Source: Athripsodes cinereus
Lineage: Eukaryota; Arthropoda; Insecta; Trichoptera; Leptoceridae
Direction: 5' to 3'
DNA length: 64,000 bases
Assembly (NCBI GenBank): GCA_947579605.1
Contig: OX388329.1
Span: 29,304,693-29,368,692, forward strand
Made by a program: the position numbers and the translations under genes. Shown here in pieces: positions 1-11,560 of the stretch (its first letter is position 1; each line of letters begins with the position of its first letter). The notes beneath the pieces were generated by a model that had not been told where the DNA came from, did not search any database, and worked only from the letters and a program-made list of their open reading frames with translations.

Positions 1-43
1 TCTATGAATTAATGTGTTTCTTTGTCTCCCGTTTGTCCCATAG

Positions 44-3000
44 TGAAATCTCATTGAAGATCTTGGCCCACAACAATTTGATTGGTAGAATTATAGGCAA
101 AGGTGGCAACACTATCAAGCGTATCATGCAGGACACTGATACAAAGATCACTGTGTCGTCCATCAACGACATCAATAGCTTTAATCTGGAGAGGATCATC
201 ACTGTGAAGGGTGACTCTTTAGACAACATGGCACGCGCCGAGGCACAAATCTCAGCCAAGCTGAGGCAGAGCTATGAGAATGATTTGCAAGCACTGGCTC
301 CACAAAGCATCATGTTCCCAGGACTCCACCCCATGGCAATGATGGCTACAAACAGCCGAGCTCCCTATTGTGGTGCTCCTCCACCATTTGCCCCTCCTCT
401 TTACAGTCCGGCCTCTGGTCCTCAGGCTAGCGGAGACGCCCAAGAGACTACATACTTGTACATCCCTAATAACGCTGTTGGTGCCATCATCGGCACTAAG
501 GGTCTCCACATTCGTAACATCATTCGTTACAGTGGTGCTTCAGTTAAGATAGCTCCCTTGGAACAAGACAAACCAGACCAGCAGCTGCAGGAGAGGAAGG
601 TGACCATCATTGGCACACCCGAGGCACAGTGGAAGGTAAATAGATACATATATATATGTTAATATTTCTTAAACTTTTACTGTTTGTTAACTTGTGAGTC
701 ATGAACCTGTTTTTTCTTCATGAAATGTTGGTTTACTTACAATGTGTGATAATGATTTTTTTGTGTGATTTCAGGCACAGTACCTGATCTTCGAGAAGAT
801 GCGTGAGGAAGGATTCCTGTCTGGTACAGATGACGTCCGCCTAACTGTAGAAATAATGGTGGCTTCCTCTCAAGTGGGACGTATTATAGGAAAGGGAGGA
901 CAGAATGTGCGCGAGTTACAGCGCATAACAGGATCTCTTATAAAACTGCCAGAGCAGGGAGCTGCTCAAATGAACCAAGACACTACCGTCCACATTATTG
1001 GGCCGTTCTTTAGCGTTCAGGTAACAGATCTGTTCACACAAGGAACAGACATCATGAGAAGAAAGCACATCATATATCACAAAGGGCTTGCGAATAGTAA
1101 CAATATTTTGCTGCGAACAGAGTCGTCATATGAATATTACGCTTGCGAAGCGGGCTGAATCTACGCTGAATTATCCTAATATCATCTTTATAAAACAAAT
1201 AAATGCATTTTTATCCATGGCTAACTATACAGAGATAAAATTGTTATTCCTGTAGGCCTAGCACAACTTTTACTTGAATATTTCTGTAGTTTTCATTATA
1301 TATATGAAAATTTTAATTTGAGTAAAATGAAGTTTTATATACATGTGGTCAGTGATGCTTGATCCATATCTAAAAGTAGTAATTTCACTTTTTATTTGGT
1401 ATTGTAAAAGTACTCGTCCAAAACATAATTTTGTATATTTTTGTTGTGTTTATTCTAACCGATGTGTCACTTAGCCCGACATAAAGGTTAGTCTGAATTT
1501 TTAAGTTTTGTTGTTCATAACAAATACATTTTAAAATTAAGCTTAAAACAGAAATTAATTAATGAATTTTGGATAATTCAGAGTTGAGTCAATCCGTTCA
1601 TTGTTGTATCGCTGGGAGGACTGGTCCAATTTTTTTTTTAAATTTTACAAAGAATGGGGGGCAGATAAACATTAATAAATTTAAGATGTTACTATTTGTA
1701 GATCATGAAGATAGATTTGTATTAGAACAAATTGCTACAAAAAGTATGTTATTAATTCATTTCAATATTTTAACCATCACCTATTCGAAATGTTTTATTT
1801 TTTTGACACGCGGGATGATTTTTATGTTCTTTACACAACAAGCAATGGGTTCATGCTTGTGTGAAAACAAAAAGCTATACAAAAATATTAAATTAGTGAA
1901 ATTAAGCAACCAATTAAAAATTATGCATATTTGCATCAAGTCAAAGGAACATAATATGTGTGCTAAAACATCCATATTTATGGTTGGTTTCAGTCTTGCA
2001 TCATATACGAGTTTTACAGGACTGCTATAACAATTTTTGAAAGCATTAAGTATTTATATATTGCTCCTGTCTAAAGCGTTTTGTTTAAAACTGGTAATTT
2101 TTGTCATAACTGTACAGCTAATATAAATTGAGAATGGGAGTATGTATATTATCTTGATAGTTAAAGGGAATAGATTTTTTTATGAAAATGTTGCATTTTG
2201 GGTAAGCAAAATTAAATATTATACAAATAACGGACCAGTCAATTACTAGGCTAGGATTTATTAATTCTATGAAAGTTTTTTAAAGATTTATTTTACCAAT
2301 AAACCAAACTTGTAAACTGATCTTTACTGATTTATTTTTAAACAAATTTTATATTTTTTCTGTTGGGAGCCTTGATAACAAACAAGCAAAATAAATATTA
2401 AAAAACTTTCATATGTTTGTGAAACAGATTCTACATAATTAAACTTACGTTGACTTAGGCTTTTGAAGAATTTGTAAAGGTTTAATTATTTTGTAAGGAT
2501 TTAAATTAAGTTGGAAGAGATTGTTTTGCCTTTGCAAAAAAAACTCCATCAGTTCTTAAACATGACATACAAATGTCATTTCTTACTTTTCCTCCCATTG
2601 TAAATACATAAAAAAGAATGAAACAAAATAATTGTTTTCTTTATTTTCTACACTGACAAAGGGTGGAAAAGAGCATTAGTATTTTTATTTGTTCTTTAGT
2701 AGATTTTAAATATTTATTCTCGATATTCATTAAAATATTATTCGCAATTTTATTTTGTATATCTTATCAATGTTTTGATCTTAGTGATGTCAACGTAAGT
2801 TACTGCATCTGTTTCATGATATGATAATTCATTTGACGACTCTTTGCATATGTGTTTATTGTCAGAACGCCTTTTATATATTACACAAAAGCCAAGTATT
2901 TAGTTTTACTTGAGACCTAGATTTTATTTCACTCAAAATTAGTTAAACCATTTGTCTCTATGATTCAGTATTAAATTATTTGTTAGACTTTATTGTTTGA

Positions 3001-4209
3001 TATAAAAGGGTAATTATTTTACTACAATTTATGAGGTACTTTTGGTTCATCCATTGTGAAGAGGTAGTCCATGGCATTGTGGCCGAGTATCTGACTTTCA
3101 TTCGGGTGATTTGGGATTTGAATTCGTAGCTTCACCTTCATAGCGAAAGTAAGAAAAGAAACCAATGTGACGCGATCTTGTGTTGTGTGCAGCTAGAAAT
3201 CTTGAATTTTTTTAAATACACGGGATTCGGATAACCCTTTTGAAGAGATCCTTTTATTATAGATATTATTGGATAATAGAATCAAACTCATACATTTCTG
3301 ACAATGAATGCTTGCGAACTTGTGGTGTCGGTGATATATGTGTGCCCTTCATGATGGCTTTGATTCTCAACAAATTTTATTTTAATTATAAATATTTTTG
3401 GGTTTGTTAGGTTTATAATTTAGTGTATCAATTATATATTTATAAAACAAACTAGTGGCCACTAGTACCCTATAGGTGGGATTTGACTCTGAGAATGAAA
3501 AATAAATTAAAACTCGAGTCAAATTCCTTTTTAGGTTTATGGGGGGGGGACAAATTAAAAAAAAGCAAAACTTTAGTATATCAACTATTGCTGACGTTTG
3601 GTTGTCTTAGAAGAATTTTGTTATAATTTTTTTCTACCTTCTATGAAATGTTTTTTAATTTGATTATTCATTATTTTTGCACTGTTTCTTGTTGATACCT
3701 TTACTCTTGTCATTGTCAATCTCTTTAATAATTGTTTTGTCGCATTCGAGAGTGTTTTTAACTATTGATTATACGCAGTTTGTAATATTTATTTACAGAT
3801 TATAATTGGATCAGGTACTGTATCTTTTAGTTTAAAATTTGTGTCAAGTAGAATTAATATATTTAAAAAGAAAATTGTTTAAATATATGATGAAATCATG
3901 ATTTATTTGTCTATAATAAAGTAAACTAAACAACCAGGCATTAGTACTAGTTGAAATACAAAGTTGACAGCTTTTTTTTATTGTATTGTCAATGGAATTG
4001 ATGTGATAGTGGTAAAAATGACAATGTGATGTCGTTTTGTTTTGCAGAGTGCTCAGCGTCGCATTCGTTCTATGGTCCAACAAGCCAATGCGCCGGCACG
4101 CAGTCGCAGAACAGCATCCAACTCCGGATCTCCATCTCAACAAAATCAACAACAAAATCAAAGTCAACAAAACCAGCAAAATCAGCAGAGTCAACAGCCA
4201 CAACAGTAA
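44..4209 (+). CDS. Imp: Imp / IGF2 mRNA-binding protein, C-terminal half (5' part outside window)
   Basis: Coding exons are 44-635, 775-1020 and 4048-4209 (TAA at 4207-4209). All junctions are GT-AG, and the 3' two introns are phase 0. The first visible exon opens after an acceptor at 42-43, so upstream exons lie outside the window. The visible 332 residues hold three KH domains with intact GXXG loops: KH2 (NLIGRIIGKGGNTIKRI), KH3 (AVGAIIGTKGLHI) and KH4 (QVGRIIGKGGQNVREL). A Pro-rich linker separates KH2 from KH3, and a low-complexity Gln/Asn/Ser tail of about 35 residues ends the protein, as in Drosophila Imp. Known role of the family: cytoplasmic RNP protein that binds target mRNAs and controls their stability, transport and translation in germline, neuroblasts and growth cones. 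The KH2 core is almost identical to insect Imp, so the assignment is firm. Confidence 0.96.
1021..4047 (+). other. Imp last intron
   Basis: A 3.0 kb intron between GTAACA at 1021 and the TTTGCAG acceptor ending at 4047. It is AT-rich with no supported gene. It holds a tRNA-derived SINE-like fragment near 3068 and a 16-nt perfect palindrome, ACTAGTGGCCACTAGT, at 3451-3466. The short intron 636-774 contains nothing notable. Confidence 0.85.
3068..3150 (+). repeat. tRNA-derived SINE-like fragment in Imp intron
   Basis: The sequence TGTGGCCGAGT matches a pol III A box of the tRNA-Ser/Leu type. A degenerate B box (GGGATTTGAATTC) follows at roughly tRNA spacing. There is no cloverleaf, so it is a decayed SINE head rather than a tRNA gene. 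Only one copy was seen in the window. Confidence 0.4.
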
Positions 4210-4837
4210 ACAGTTTGTGTGTCGCTGCGATGCTATCTCCACCAAAACTCTACAGAACCCGCATGGCCGTCGTATATGTTATTATATTTATTATCACAAT
4301 TTTAAAAAGATTATTGAAAACATATTCATCATCATTACAACTTACCTTATGCAGGACATTTGTGTTAAAATCCTCAGTCTGTCACGAGCGTCGTTTGAAT
4401 GGCACATTTGACGTACGTCACCGCATATCTTAGTAGGAATAAAATTGCATAAATCGTGAGACTAGAACGGAAATGCTGTGACAAAAGCGTCGAGGAACTT
4501 GCCATCTCAGTGTTCCTGTTATAGCTCCTCGATACTTGCTGCTGAAGGATTTTAATCCAAAAATGATTGCCAGATGACAAAACGACATTATTATTACTAC
4601 ACTACTATTATTATTTTTTTATTACTCAATTTAAAAACAAAATCAGATTGAACGCTTAATACTACTAATGAAATAATTGTAACCTCACACAATATGAAAG
4701 TTTTATATTTGTATATTATTTATTAATCTAGTTATCACATCCCGTTTTGGATTGGAATGGGATGTGAATATTATTATTATTGTACATAATATTGATATTT
4801 TTATCACTCTACACTACCCCCCCAGACAGACAGGCTA

Positions 4838-4843
4838 AATAAA
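4838..4843 (+). terminator. Candidate proximal Imp poly(A) signal
   Basis: AATAAA 629 nt after the Imp stop codon, followed within 20 nt by TGATCTGTC-type GU-containing sequence. Another AATAAA lies at 6709-6714. Without transcript data the order of use is unknown. Confidence 0.35.
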
Positions 4844-5795
4844 GATGATCTGTCATGAACACACACGCACCATGTTTTATTATTATATCTTGATTCTTTG
4901 CGGACAAGCAAACAAATCCGTTGTTTATTAATAATAATTTTACTTAATTACATACAAACTTGGTGTTCTCATTGTTATTAATATTAGTTAACTTCTGCAT
5001 TCTCACACTACATAATGCATGATTCTGTCAAGTCGAGATACAGTTGCTATTCATCAGATTTATGAGTGCGTTCTATCTTCTCATTACACTGCTCCAACTC
5101 GAATAGACTCGACTTTTGTTAATAATTGTTTTTTTCTATATATAACTTGATGTATCCTCTGCTTGTTATTTTTTAAAGTTTTGAGTTGATGATAATGATA
5201 ATAGATTATGGTTAATAACAATATTTTTTACAATAGATTTGTTTATGGCGACGTCGACATCAAATTTTGTAAACAGAACAAAAGTCAAAAAACGAATGCG
5301 CACGGAAAAAAATTATCGGACATTGTTTTGCGTTGTGGATATTGTTAACGAAATCATCGAATTGAATGCTTAGAGGAATAACTAAATATGCCTCATATTA
5401 TTATAATGGTCACTAAAACTAACTCAGCATGAGAATGGTTAAGAGTTCCTAAGTTTGGGCGGTGAATTGTGAAACGCCGTACAAAATCACACAACTTCAC
5501 GTATAGGGATGCAAGAAAATGTGTAGTAGATTATATTTTCATTGTATATTATGTGTGATATGACAGCGTTTCTGACACAAATACCTCATTGAAAATGTGC
5601 CTGAAGCGTCCGCAAGCTTATCTACAATGTTTCGAATGATCACATTGACTTTTTTTGTTGTTGTAATGTGCGTACATTTGTTCTTTGATTGAATTTAATA
5701 CTATTGTTTATTAATATTAACAACATTGTTCATTGTTTCGCTCGTCGTCGTCGCCTAGATCACTGGTTATTATTATTATGATTATTATTATACAT

Positions 5796-5802
5796 CTACC
5801 TC
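5796..5802 (+). promoter_or_regulatory. let-7 seed match 1 in Imp 3' region
   Basis: CTACCTC is complementary to let-7 nucleotides 2-8. Imp is an established let-7 target in Drosophila. It works only if this region is transcribed as 3' UTR. Confidence 0.4.
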
Positions 5803-6297
5803 CAGATTAAAATTAATAAATTTTTATATTTACAACATACAATATATTTTAGATATTATTAAATAATAATGATAATAGTTGAAAGATTGAAATACTAAAT
5901 GATAATGATGAATTAATGTGGGTAATTACTTCACTACTACCATTGCTACTCTACTAATAAATACTATTCCTCTTCCCCCCCCCCCCCCCCATAAATAATA
6001 AGTACAGAAATATTATAGTAATAAATAAATAAATAAATAATCAGAGATACAGTTATTTACAATATTAAATTATATTTCATCGACACATAATAATTATTTT
6101 AACATATTTATGTATGTAAACAGTTGCCCGTTTTTATATAATTATATTATATATTATACTATACAGACATAAACAATCTTGAATGAATGTTCAGTAATGT
6201 ATGTTATTATTTTTAGGCAGAGCACGTACACATTGAGCAACACAGTTGAAAGAATCGTCCGCATGTACACTCACGCACGTCGTGCAAACACACACTT

Positions 6298-6304
6298 CTA
6301 CCTC
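6298..6304 (+). promoter_or_regulatory. let-7 seed match 2 in Imp 3' region
   Basis: A second CTACCTC, 502 nt after the first, within the same candidate 3' UTR. Confidence 0.4.
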
Positions 6305-7437
6305 TTGACAATAGAAATAGTTATACATATATATAAATATAGAATTATATATTTTTTTATTTATACACATTACAATAATAGTTTTTTTTACACTTTTTAT
6401 ACAACCATACATAATAATAGTACAGTTTTTTTTTGATGTTGCAATAGTTATTACAAGTCACGTTTGTTGCTACTGTGCGTGCGTGTGTGAGGATGATGTT
6501 GTTTGTGTTGTCATTGCGTGCACAATGGTCATGGTTATCGACATTCAACTGTTTTTTATTGTAAAATCAACTTATTTGTCATCACACCTGTTACATGTTT
6601 ATATTTATATTATTTATATATATATATATTCATCATTTTTATATATATATATTTAAAAAAAAATATGCACACTTGTAGGCATGGTGGTTCGTTGCATGTT
6701 GTTAATGAAATAAAGTAAAATTATCCATCAGGATACGAAATGTTTCTGTATTTAGGTAGTAAGACAATTAATTAACTAAAAAAAATACAAAAAAAATAAA
6801 AATAAATAAATAAAATATAATAATAATATTGGGTGTTCTTTGTGTGAAATCAATTTTATATATGTGAAAAATTAAATGAAATAAAATTAAATCAAAAATA
6901 TTATTATTACTACATACATATTGTCTGTGTATTAAATTTATAATATTTAAGATCTATTCTGCTATCGCGCTACATTACTCTACTACCACTTTATATGTTT
7001 ATAAATCGTGTCATATTTACCAATCTTAAAAACGCTATCCTGTTTGTTATTATTATTCATTTGGGTCATCCCACCATGATTTATATATTATATATAATGT
7101 ACAAATTATTTGCGCATTACGGCAAATATATTAAAAATATATTTTAGTTTGACCTTTTCTTAGTTTCGTTATTATTTAATACTACTACTCCCTTGTGAAA
7201 TGAAGTTTGTGTGTATGTGTATGATGATGTATCTATGTATGTATAGAGTAAAGAATAAGTGAAGATTTTTTATGTATATGAAGTGAATTTATTTTCCCTC
7301 TTAACAGAACCTAATCACTACAGAACTGTATGTATGTATATGTATTGTATCAGACTTATTTGAGAGGTTATGCGGGTGTTTTGTGTTGTTTATTACATAC
7401 ACAATATTGCTATGGACATATGTTGATGACGCACGCC

Positions 7438-7579
7438 ATCTTTTATCTGTGGAAGATAATGTGTCATCTTTTATCTGTGGGAGATGATACATCATCTTTT
7501 ATCTTCCATAGATAACGTGTCATTTTTTGTGCATGGAAGATATGTATGTCATCTTTTGTCTATGAAATATACTATGTGT
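7438..7579 (+). repeat. Degenerate 28-nt tandem repeat, five copies
   Basis: Copies begin at 7438, 7465, 7493, 7521 and 7550 (period 27-29 nt). Each opens with CATCTTTTRTCT or a variant and continues with a partly complementary AGATAA, so a unit can form a small hairpin. It lies 3.2 kb after the Imp stop codon in the candidate 3' UTR. Confidence 0.75.
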
Positions 7580-8199
7580 CGTCGTCAACGTATGTCCGTC
7601 ATTTTCATTATTGTGTTTCGATGATATCTGTTGCGAGGAGAATATGGAGAGACGTGGTGTTTTGAGTTTAAGAGGAGATGCGCTAGTCATATTTAAAAAA
7701 AAATTGCAGCATTCCTAACTAAATTTGATATCGATTGTTTGTTGGTTCGGTTAAAATGATGATATATGATAAAGGAAACGGGATTCTTGGTTTAATATTT
7801 AATGTGACTTGGTTGTACCATCTCAGCTAGACTTTTTTCAAAAAAAAAAACTTTTTTGTTGAATCGAAAGATAAAAGTAGGTAAAAAGAGAAGTAACAAA
7901 AGAGAGAAAGATAGGTAGATTATGAGATAACCACAGGAGTGGGTCAATAAAAAGTTTGCGGCAAATAAAAAAGAAATGTATTTTTTTTCTTGTTTGTTGT
8001 TGACCGTCGTAGCGTAGTGAAAGGGAGATTTAGCATGTATACATCTTTGTGATTTTATTTTTTATTATTATTATTCTTAATTTTTAAATCTTGTAATTTA
8101 AATCAATGTTTATTATAATTATTTTAACCCCTTTAGTACCACAGTAATGATATAATGTCACTATATATTGTCGCTTTATAATATTATTTCTGTATGTTA

Positions 8200-8467
8200 G
8201 AGCGAAACTACACTGTATAATGTCTGAGCACGATGTTATATTCCTCATGCTTTTCTGATGGTATATTCAGCTATGTTAAAAACGACAATTTCTGTGCTAT
8301 CCATAGTTGATGAAGAAATTGACAAATTTTCGTAACTAGCAACACAATACTGTTTAGGCCAGGTATTGAAGGTTATAAGATGCTATTGTTAGGAGAAATG
8401 ACTCAACCGTTAACAAAAACCTCAGAAGGAATCAATATTTAATTCATCTTATAGTGTGGTTTCGCTC
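8200..8467. mobile_element. Possible MITE or foldback, 268 bp
   Basis: Imperfect terminal inverted repeats: GAGCGAAACTACACTGTATAA on the left side pairs with TTATAGTGTGGTTTCGCTC on the right. The interior has no coding potential. No clear target-site duplication is visible, so the superfamily is not assigned; it could instead be a structured UTR segment. Confidence 0.4.
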
Positions 8468-8558
8468 CGACAAATAGATATACATAATTATATATATTAT
8501 TTTGTTTATACCTTACCCGACCCAAACTAAATGTATAGTATTGTAATTATTTTAATTT

Positions 8559-8561
<3 letters not shown>

Positions 8562-8603
<42 letters not shown>
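8562..8603. repeat. (AT)n microsatellite
   Basis: About 20 uninterrupted AT units. Confidence 0.95.
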
Positions 8604-8608
<5 letters not shown>

Positions 8609-11546
8609 AGGGCATCATCATAATAACACACTTTCATCACACAATAATTGTAGAAATTAAAGAAATCATGTTTTTTTTACTACTCTTTTACTTGCTTTTT
8701 AGTTAAAATGAAGATAATATTACGTTGCTTATTTTTGTTTATATTGAATTGTATTGTATTTTTTCTTTTAGTTGTTCAATGATATAATAATAATAATAAT
8801 ATATTTTGTTTTGTATTTTTAATTCTTGATGGTATATTATTATTATAATGTTTTGTGAGCGTGATATGCTTCACTTTTGATTGTGAGGATTTTAGTGCTA
8901 AATATTGACGCATTATAATTGAATCGTAAATGGCATTTATTATTATTATTGGAAGCATTGTAATATTAAAAAGTACAAAGAGGGCGCCCTGTCTCGGCCC
9001 CCCAGCTACAGGTATATATCACAAGGTATGGAAGGGGTTAAGGAGAATTATTAATTTAGCATAGACATTGTTTTTCTATTTAAGATAATATAAAGTATTA
9101 ATGTTGTTTAATATTTAGTGCCAAGTGAGATTTGTATGGAGGGGAGAGAAGAAGAGGGAGATAGGTAGATAGAGATAGACAGGAAGAGAGATAGAGAGAG
9201 AATGAGATGTGAGAGCGAGAAAGGTAGTAGTGTTGAGATATTGTTAAGTAAGTGAAACTTCCAGAGTATTTTTATACAACGTACAAGGACCAATGTGTCT
9301 GCTATTATGATACCTTCTTACATAATGATAATACATAATATTATGTTATTCTCCTTATGTGAATTAAAAATGCCAACAGACCACTACTACTGCTACTGCT
9401 AAATGTTAAAACTGACAACCGCTACTATTATTGCTAATTAATACGCAGGAAATTGAGCATAATACATATTTAACAAATATAATTACTCGCAAAAACACAC
9501 ACACAGAAATCTCCTCAATCTTCAGTTTGCAATAATGGATTATTTGTTATCTCTTTTGAAAAACATAAGACAGGGTCAATAGAGAGTGCATTTATTATTA
9601 ACGATACTACGTTGTTCCTCCATAATAAAATATCTTGCTTTGCAACTTAAATTTTTCAATAACATATGTAATGTAATAGTCTCGCTGCTACTGTTCGTAC
9701 CAATGCTCCTGCTTTCAGTTGACGTAACAATCAGTCTGTTGATTTTATTATTATTCGGAGCAGAAAGGATTTCGTAGTCGTCAGCTTTACAATGTTATTA
9801 ATCATCTGAACTCTCTGCTGCATGGCTTTGAAATGAAACGAATGCTGATTGGAATCATATTAAAAATATATATATATAATATCAACAACATATAATAAAC
9901 AAAATCACGCCGCGCATTAAACAACTTAGTGCTTTATGTAAAGTTAAAATAAAAAAACAAACAAGAATAGTTGATAATAAATAAAAAAATAATGATAATA
10001 ATAAATAAAATTTGGTCATTCATAATAAAAAAATAAACTAATAATAATATTACGATGCTCTGAAAGTGATAAGAACCTTTGTAGTAAAAAGAATGATTAA
10101 AAAACATATGATAAAATGTAATTAAACATCTTTTGTATTGAGTTGGTGTTCATTTTCTTCATTTATTTGTTAGTTGTCGTCATTAGTAAAAATAGTTGAG
10201 TGTAGTTATGCTATAAGCAACTTCTAACAGTTGAAAAATATTTAGAAACAACAAGCACTAAACTTGGTTTATTTATTTCTGTAGTATTTTTTGCAGACTG
10301 GTTGCTTTTTGCATAACTATCACTTCAATATTAATGTCCTTTACCTACTACCTACTGTGTCCTCGTTAGCCACATTCATACTGCTTGACAAACGTAGCGG
10401 TCGAAGGCTTCTGTCTCTCTTTTCTTCTCTGTGTCTATATAACAGGAAAGGAATGAGAAAGAAACTTATGTTTTTCTTTTCTTTCCTCTATCAACTGGGA
10501 GAAGAATGGAAAGATAGGACTCTGGTCACCGAGCAGTGTGGATTCAGTTCTTCACCAATCTTGTTGATGTTGTTGCGCCGCTTATTAGAGAATAGGGTAT
10601 AAAATGAAGAGATAATGTTTATGTTATCATTAATAAAATCTCATAATATTATTATTAATCGGTTTTATAAATTGTGTGTGCATTTACTTAGCAAACCACT
10701 GCACCACCAATGTCAATAAGATACACTATATACGCAAGGTACTTGTAATAGTATCAGTTTTAAATAACTTAAATAAACAGACCCTTCAACACTTGTAATG
10801 ATTATAAAGAAAATGTAATGAACATACCTAATATTAATGATATGTTTGCTTATATTATTGTGAACAGAATGTAACTCGCTGATAGGACCAACAGGTATAC
10901 TGATGTTGAAAGAGAAAGTCTCAGAAAGAATATGAACTATATAATATTTAATATTGTGATTATTATTTAAATATGTGGTGTATACTGTACAGGAATAACC
11001 TGAAGGATACCGTATATTTTTTTTTAAGAGACTGTTCCTCAGCAAGTTACATTCCAGTTGCTCTCCACACACGCATTGTGTATAATTTTATATAATAGAT
11101 TGGATGGTAATAATCAATCTCAGTAAAAGCGAAACCAACGATGACTCGTTTTGAAATCAATTTGAAATCTTTTATGTTATTGTTTTGGTCATCCTATGGT
11201 TCCTTTCTGATGGTGGTTTACCCTCCTTAGTGTGCTAGAATATTGGACGTGTCAAAGAAAAGTCCTATGTCAATTTTTTTTATTATTATTTTTAATCATT
11301 ATAATTATCATGTCATCACTTTAATAATATTATTATAACATATTTACAAAAGGAAGAAAGAATCTATGAGAATGAAGCTGTCTATGTAGGGCAAGTTTTT
11401 CTTCCCCAATTATAATGACAGCTCTTCTATAATAATAATAACTTTTATATCTTGGGCATTATTCAATATCCTGTGAAAGCGCTTGCCCTGAATAATATTA
11501 TTATCCTTTTTAGTGTTTAAAATATTTTTTTCGTTTACTATTTTAA

Positions 11547-11559
11547 CTACCTCAATAAA
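11547..11559 (+). promoter_or_regulatory. let-7 8-mer site overlapping a distal AATAAA
   Basis: CTACCTCA (11547-11554) is a full let-7 8-mer target. It shares one base with AATAAA (11554-11559), which is followed by GT-rich sequence (TGTGTTTTGTC near 11600), the usual layout of a cleavage site. This is the best candidate for the distal end of the Imp transcript; recognisable transposons begin about 340 bp further on. Confidence 0.35.
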
Positions 11560-11560
11560 G

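Larger units (their letters stand above)
4210..11560 (+). other. Probable long Imp 3' UTR and 3' flank, transposon-poor
   Basis: No supported gene in 7.3 kb. The stretch is very AT-rich, with ATTATT runs, a 16-C run at 5975-5990, an AT microsatellite and a polypurine tract near 9137-9230. Recognisable transposon copies, dense from 11.9 kb onward, are nearly absent here, which fits a transcribed UTR. AATAAA signals occur early (4838) and late (11554). Long Imp/IGF2BP 3' UTRs are known in animals; where this one ends is inference. Confidence 0.5.

Noticed and set aside
1021..1158. Alternative Imp C terminus by reading through the donor at 1020 (46 extra codons)
   Set aside because: The donor is good, the downstream exon 4048-4209 matches insect Imp, and the read-through peptide has no family similarity.
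1569..2030. 153-codon open frame in the last Imp intron
   Set aside because: Low-complexity, Lys/Phe/Ile-rich translation of AT-rich DNA; no domain, no splice support.
4026..4433. Open frames in other frames over the last Imp exon, both strands
   Set aside because: Shadows of the CAA/CAG-rich Imp tail; the true frame (SAQRRIRSMV...) joins exons in phase and matches the family.
10291..10602. 103-codon open frame downstream of Imp
   Set aside because: Hydrophobic and low-complexity, no family features; lies in the candidate 3' UTR region.
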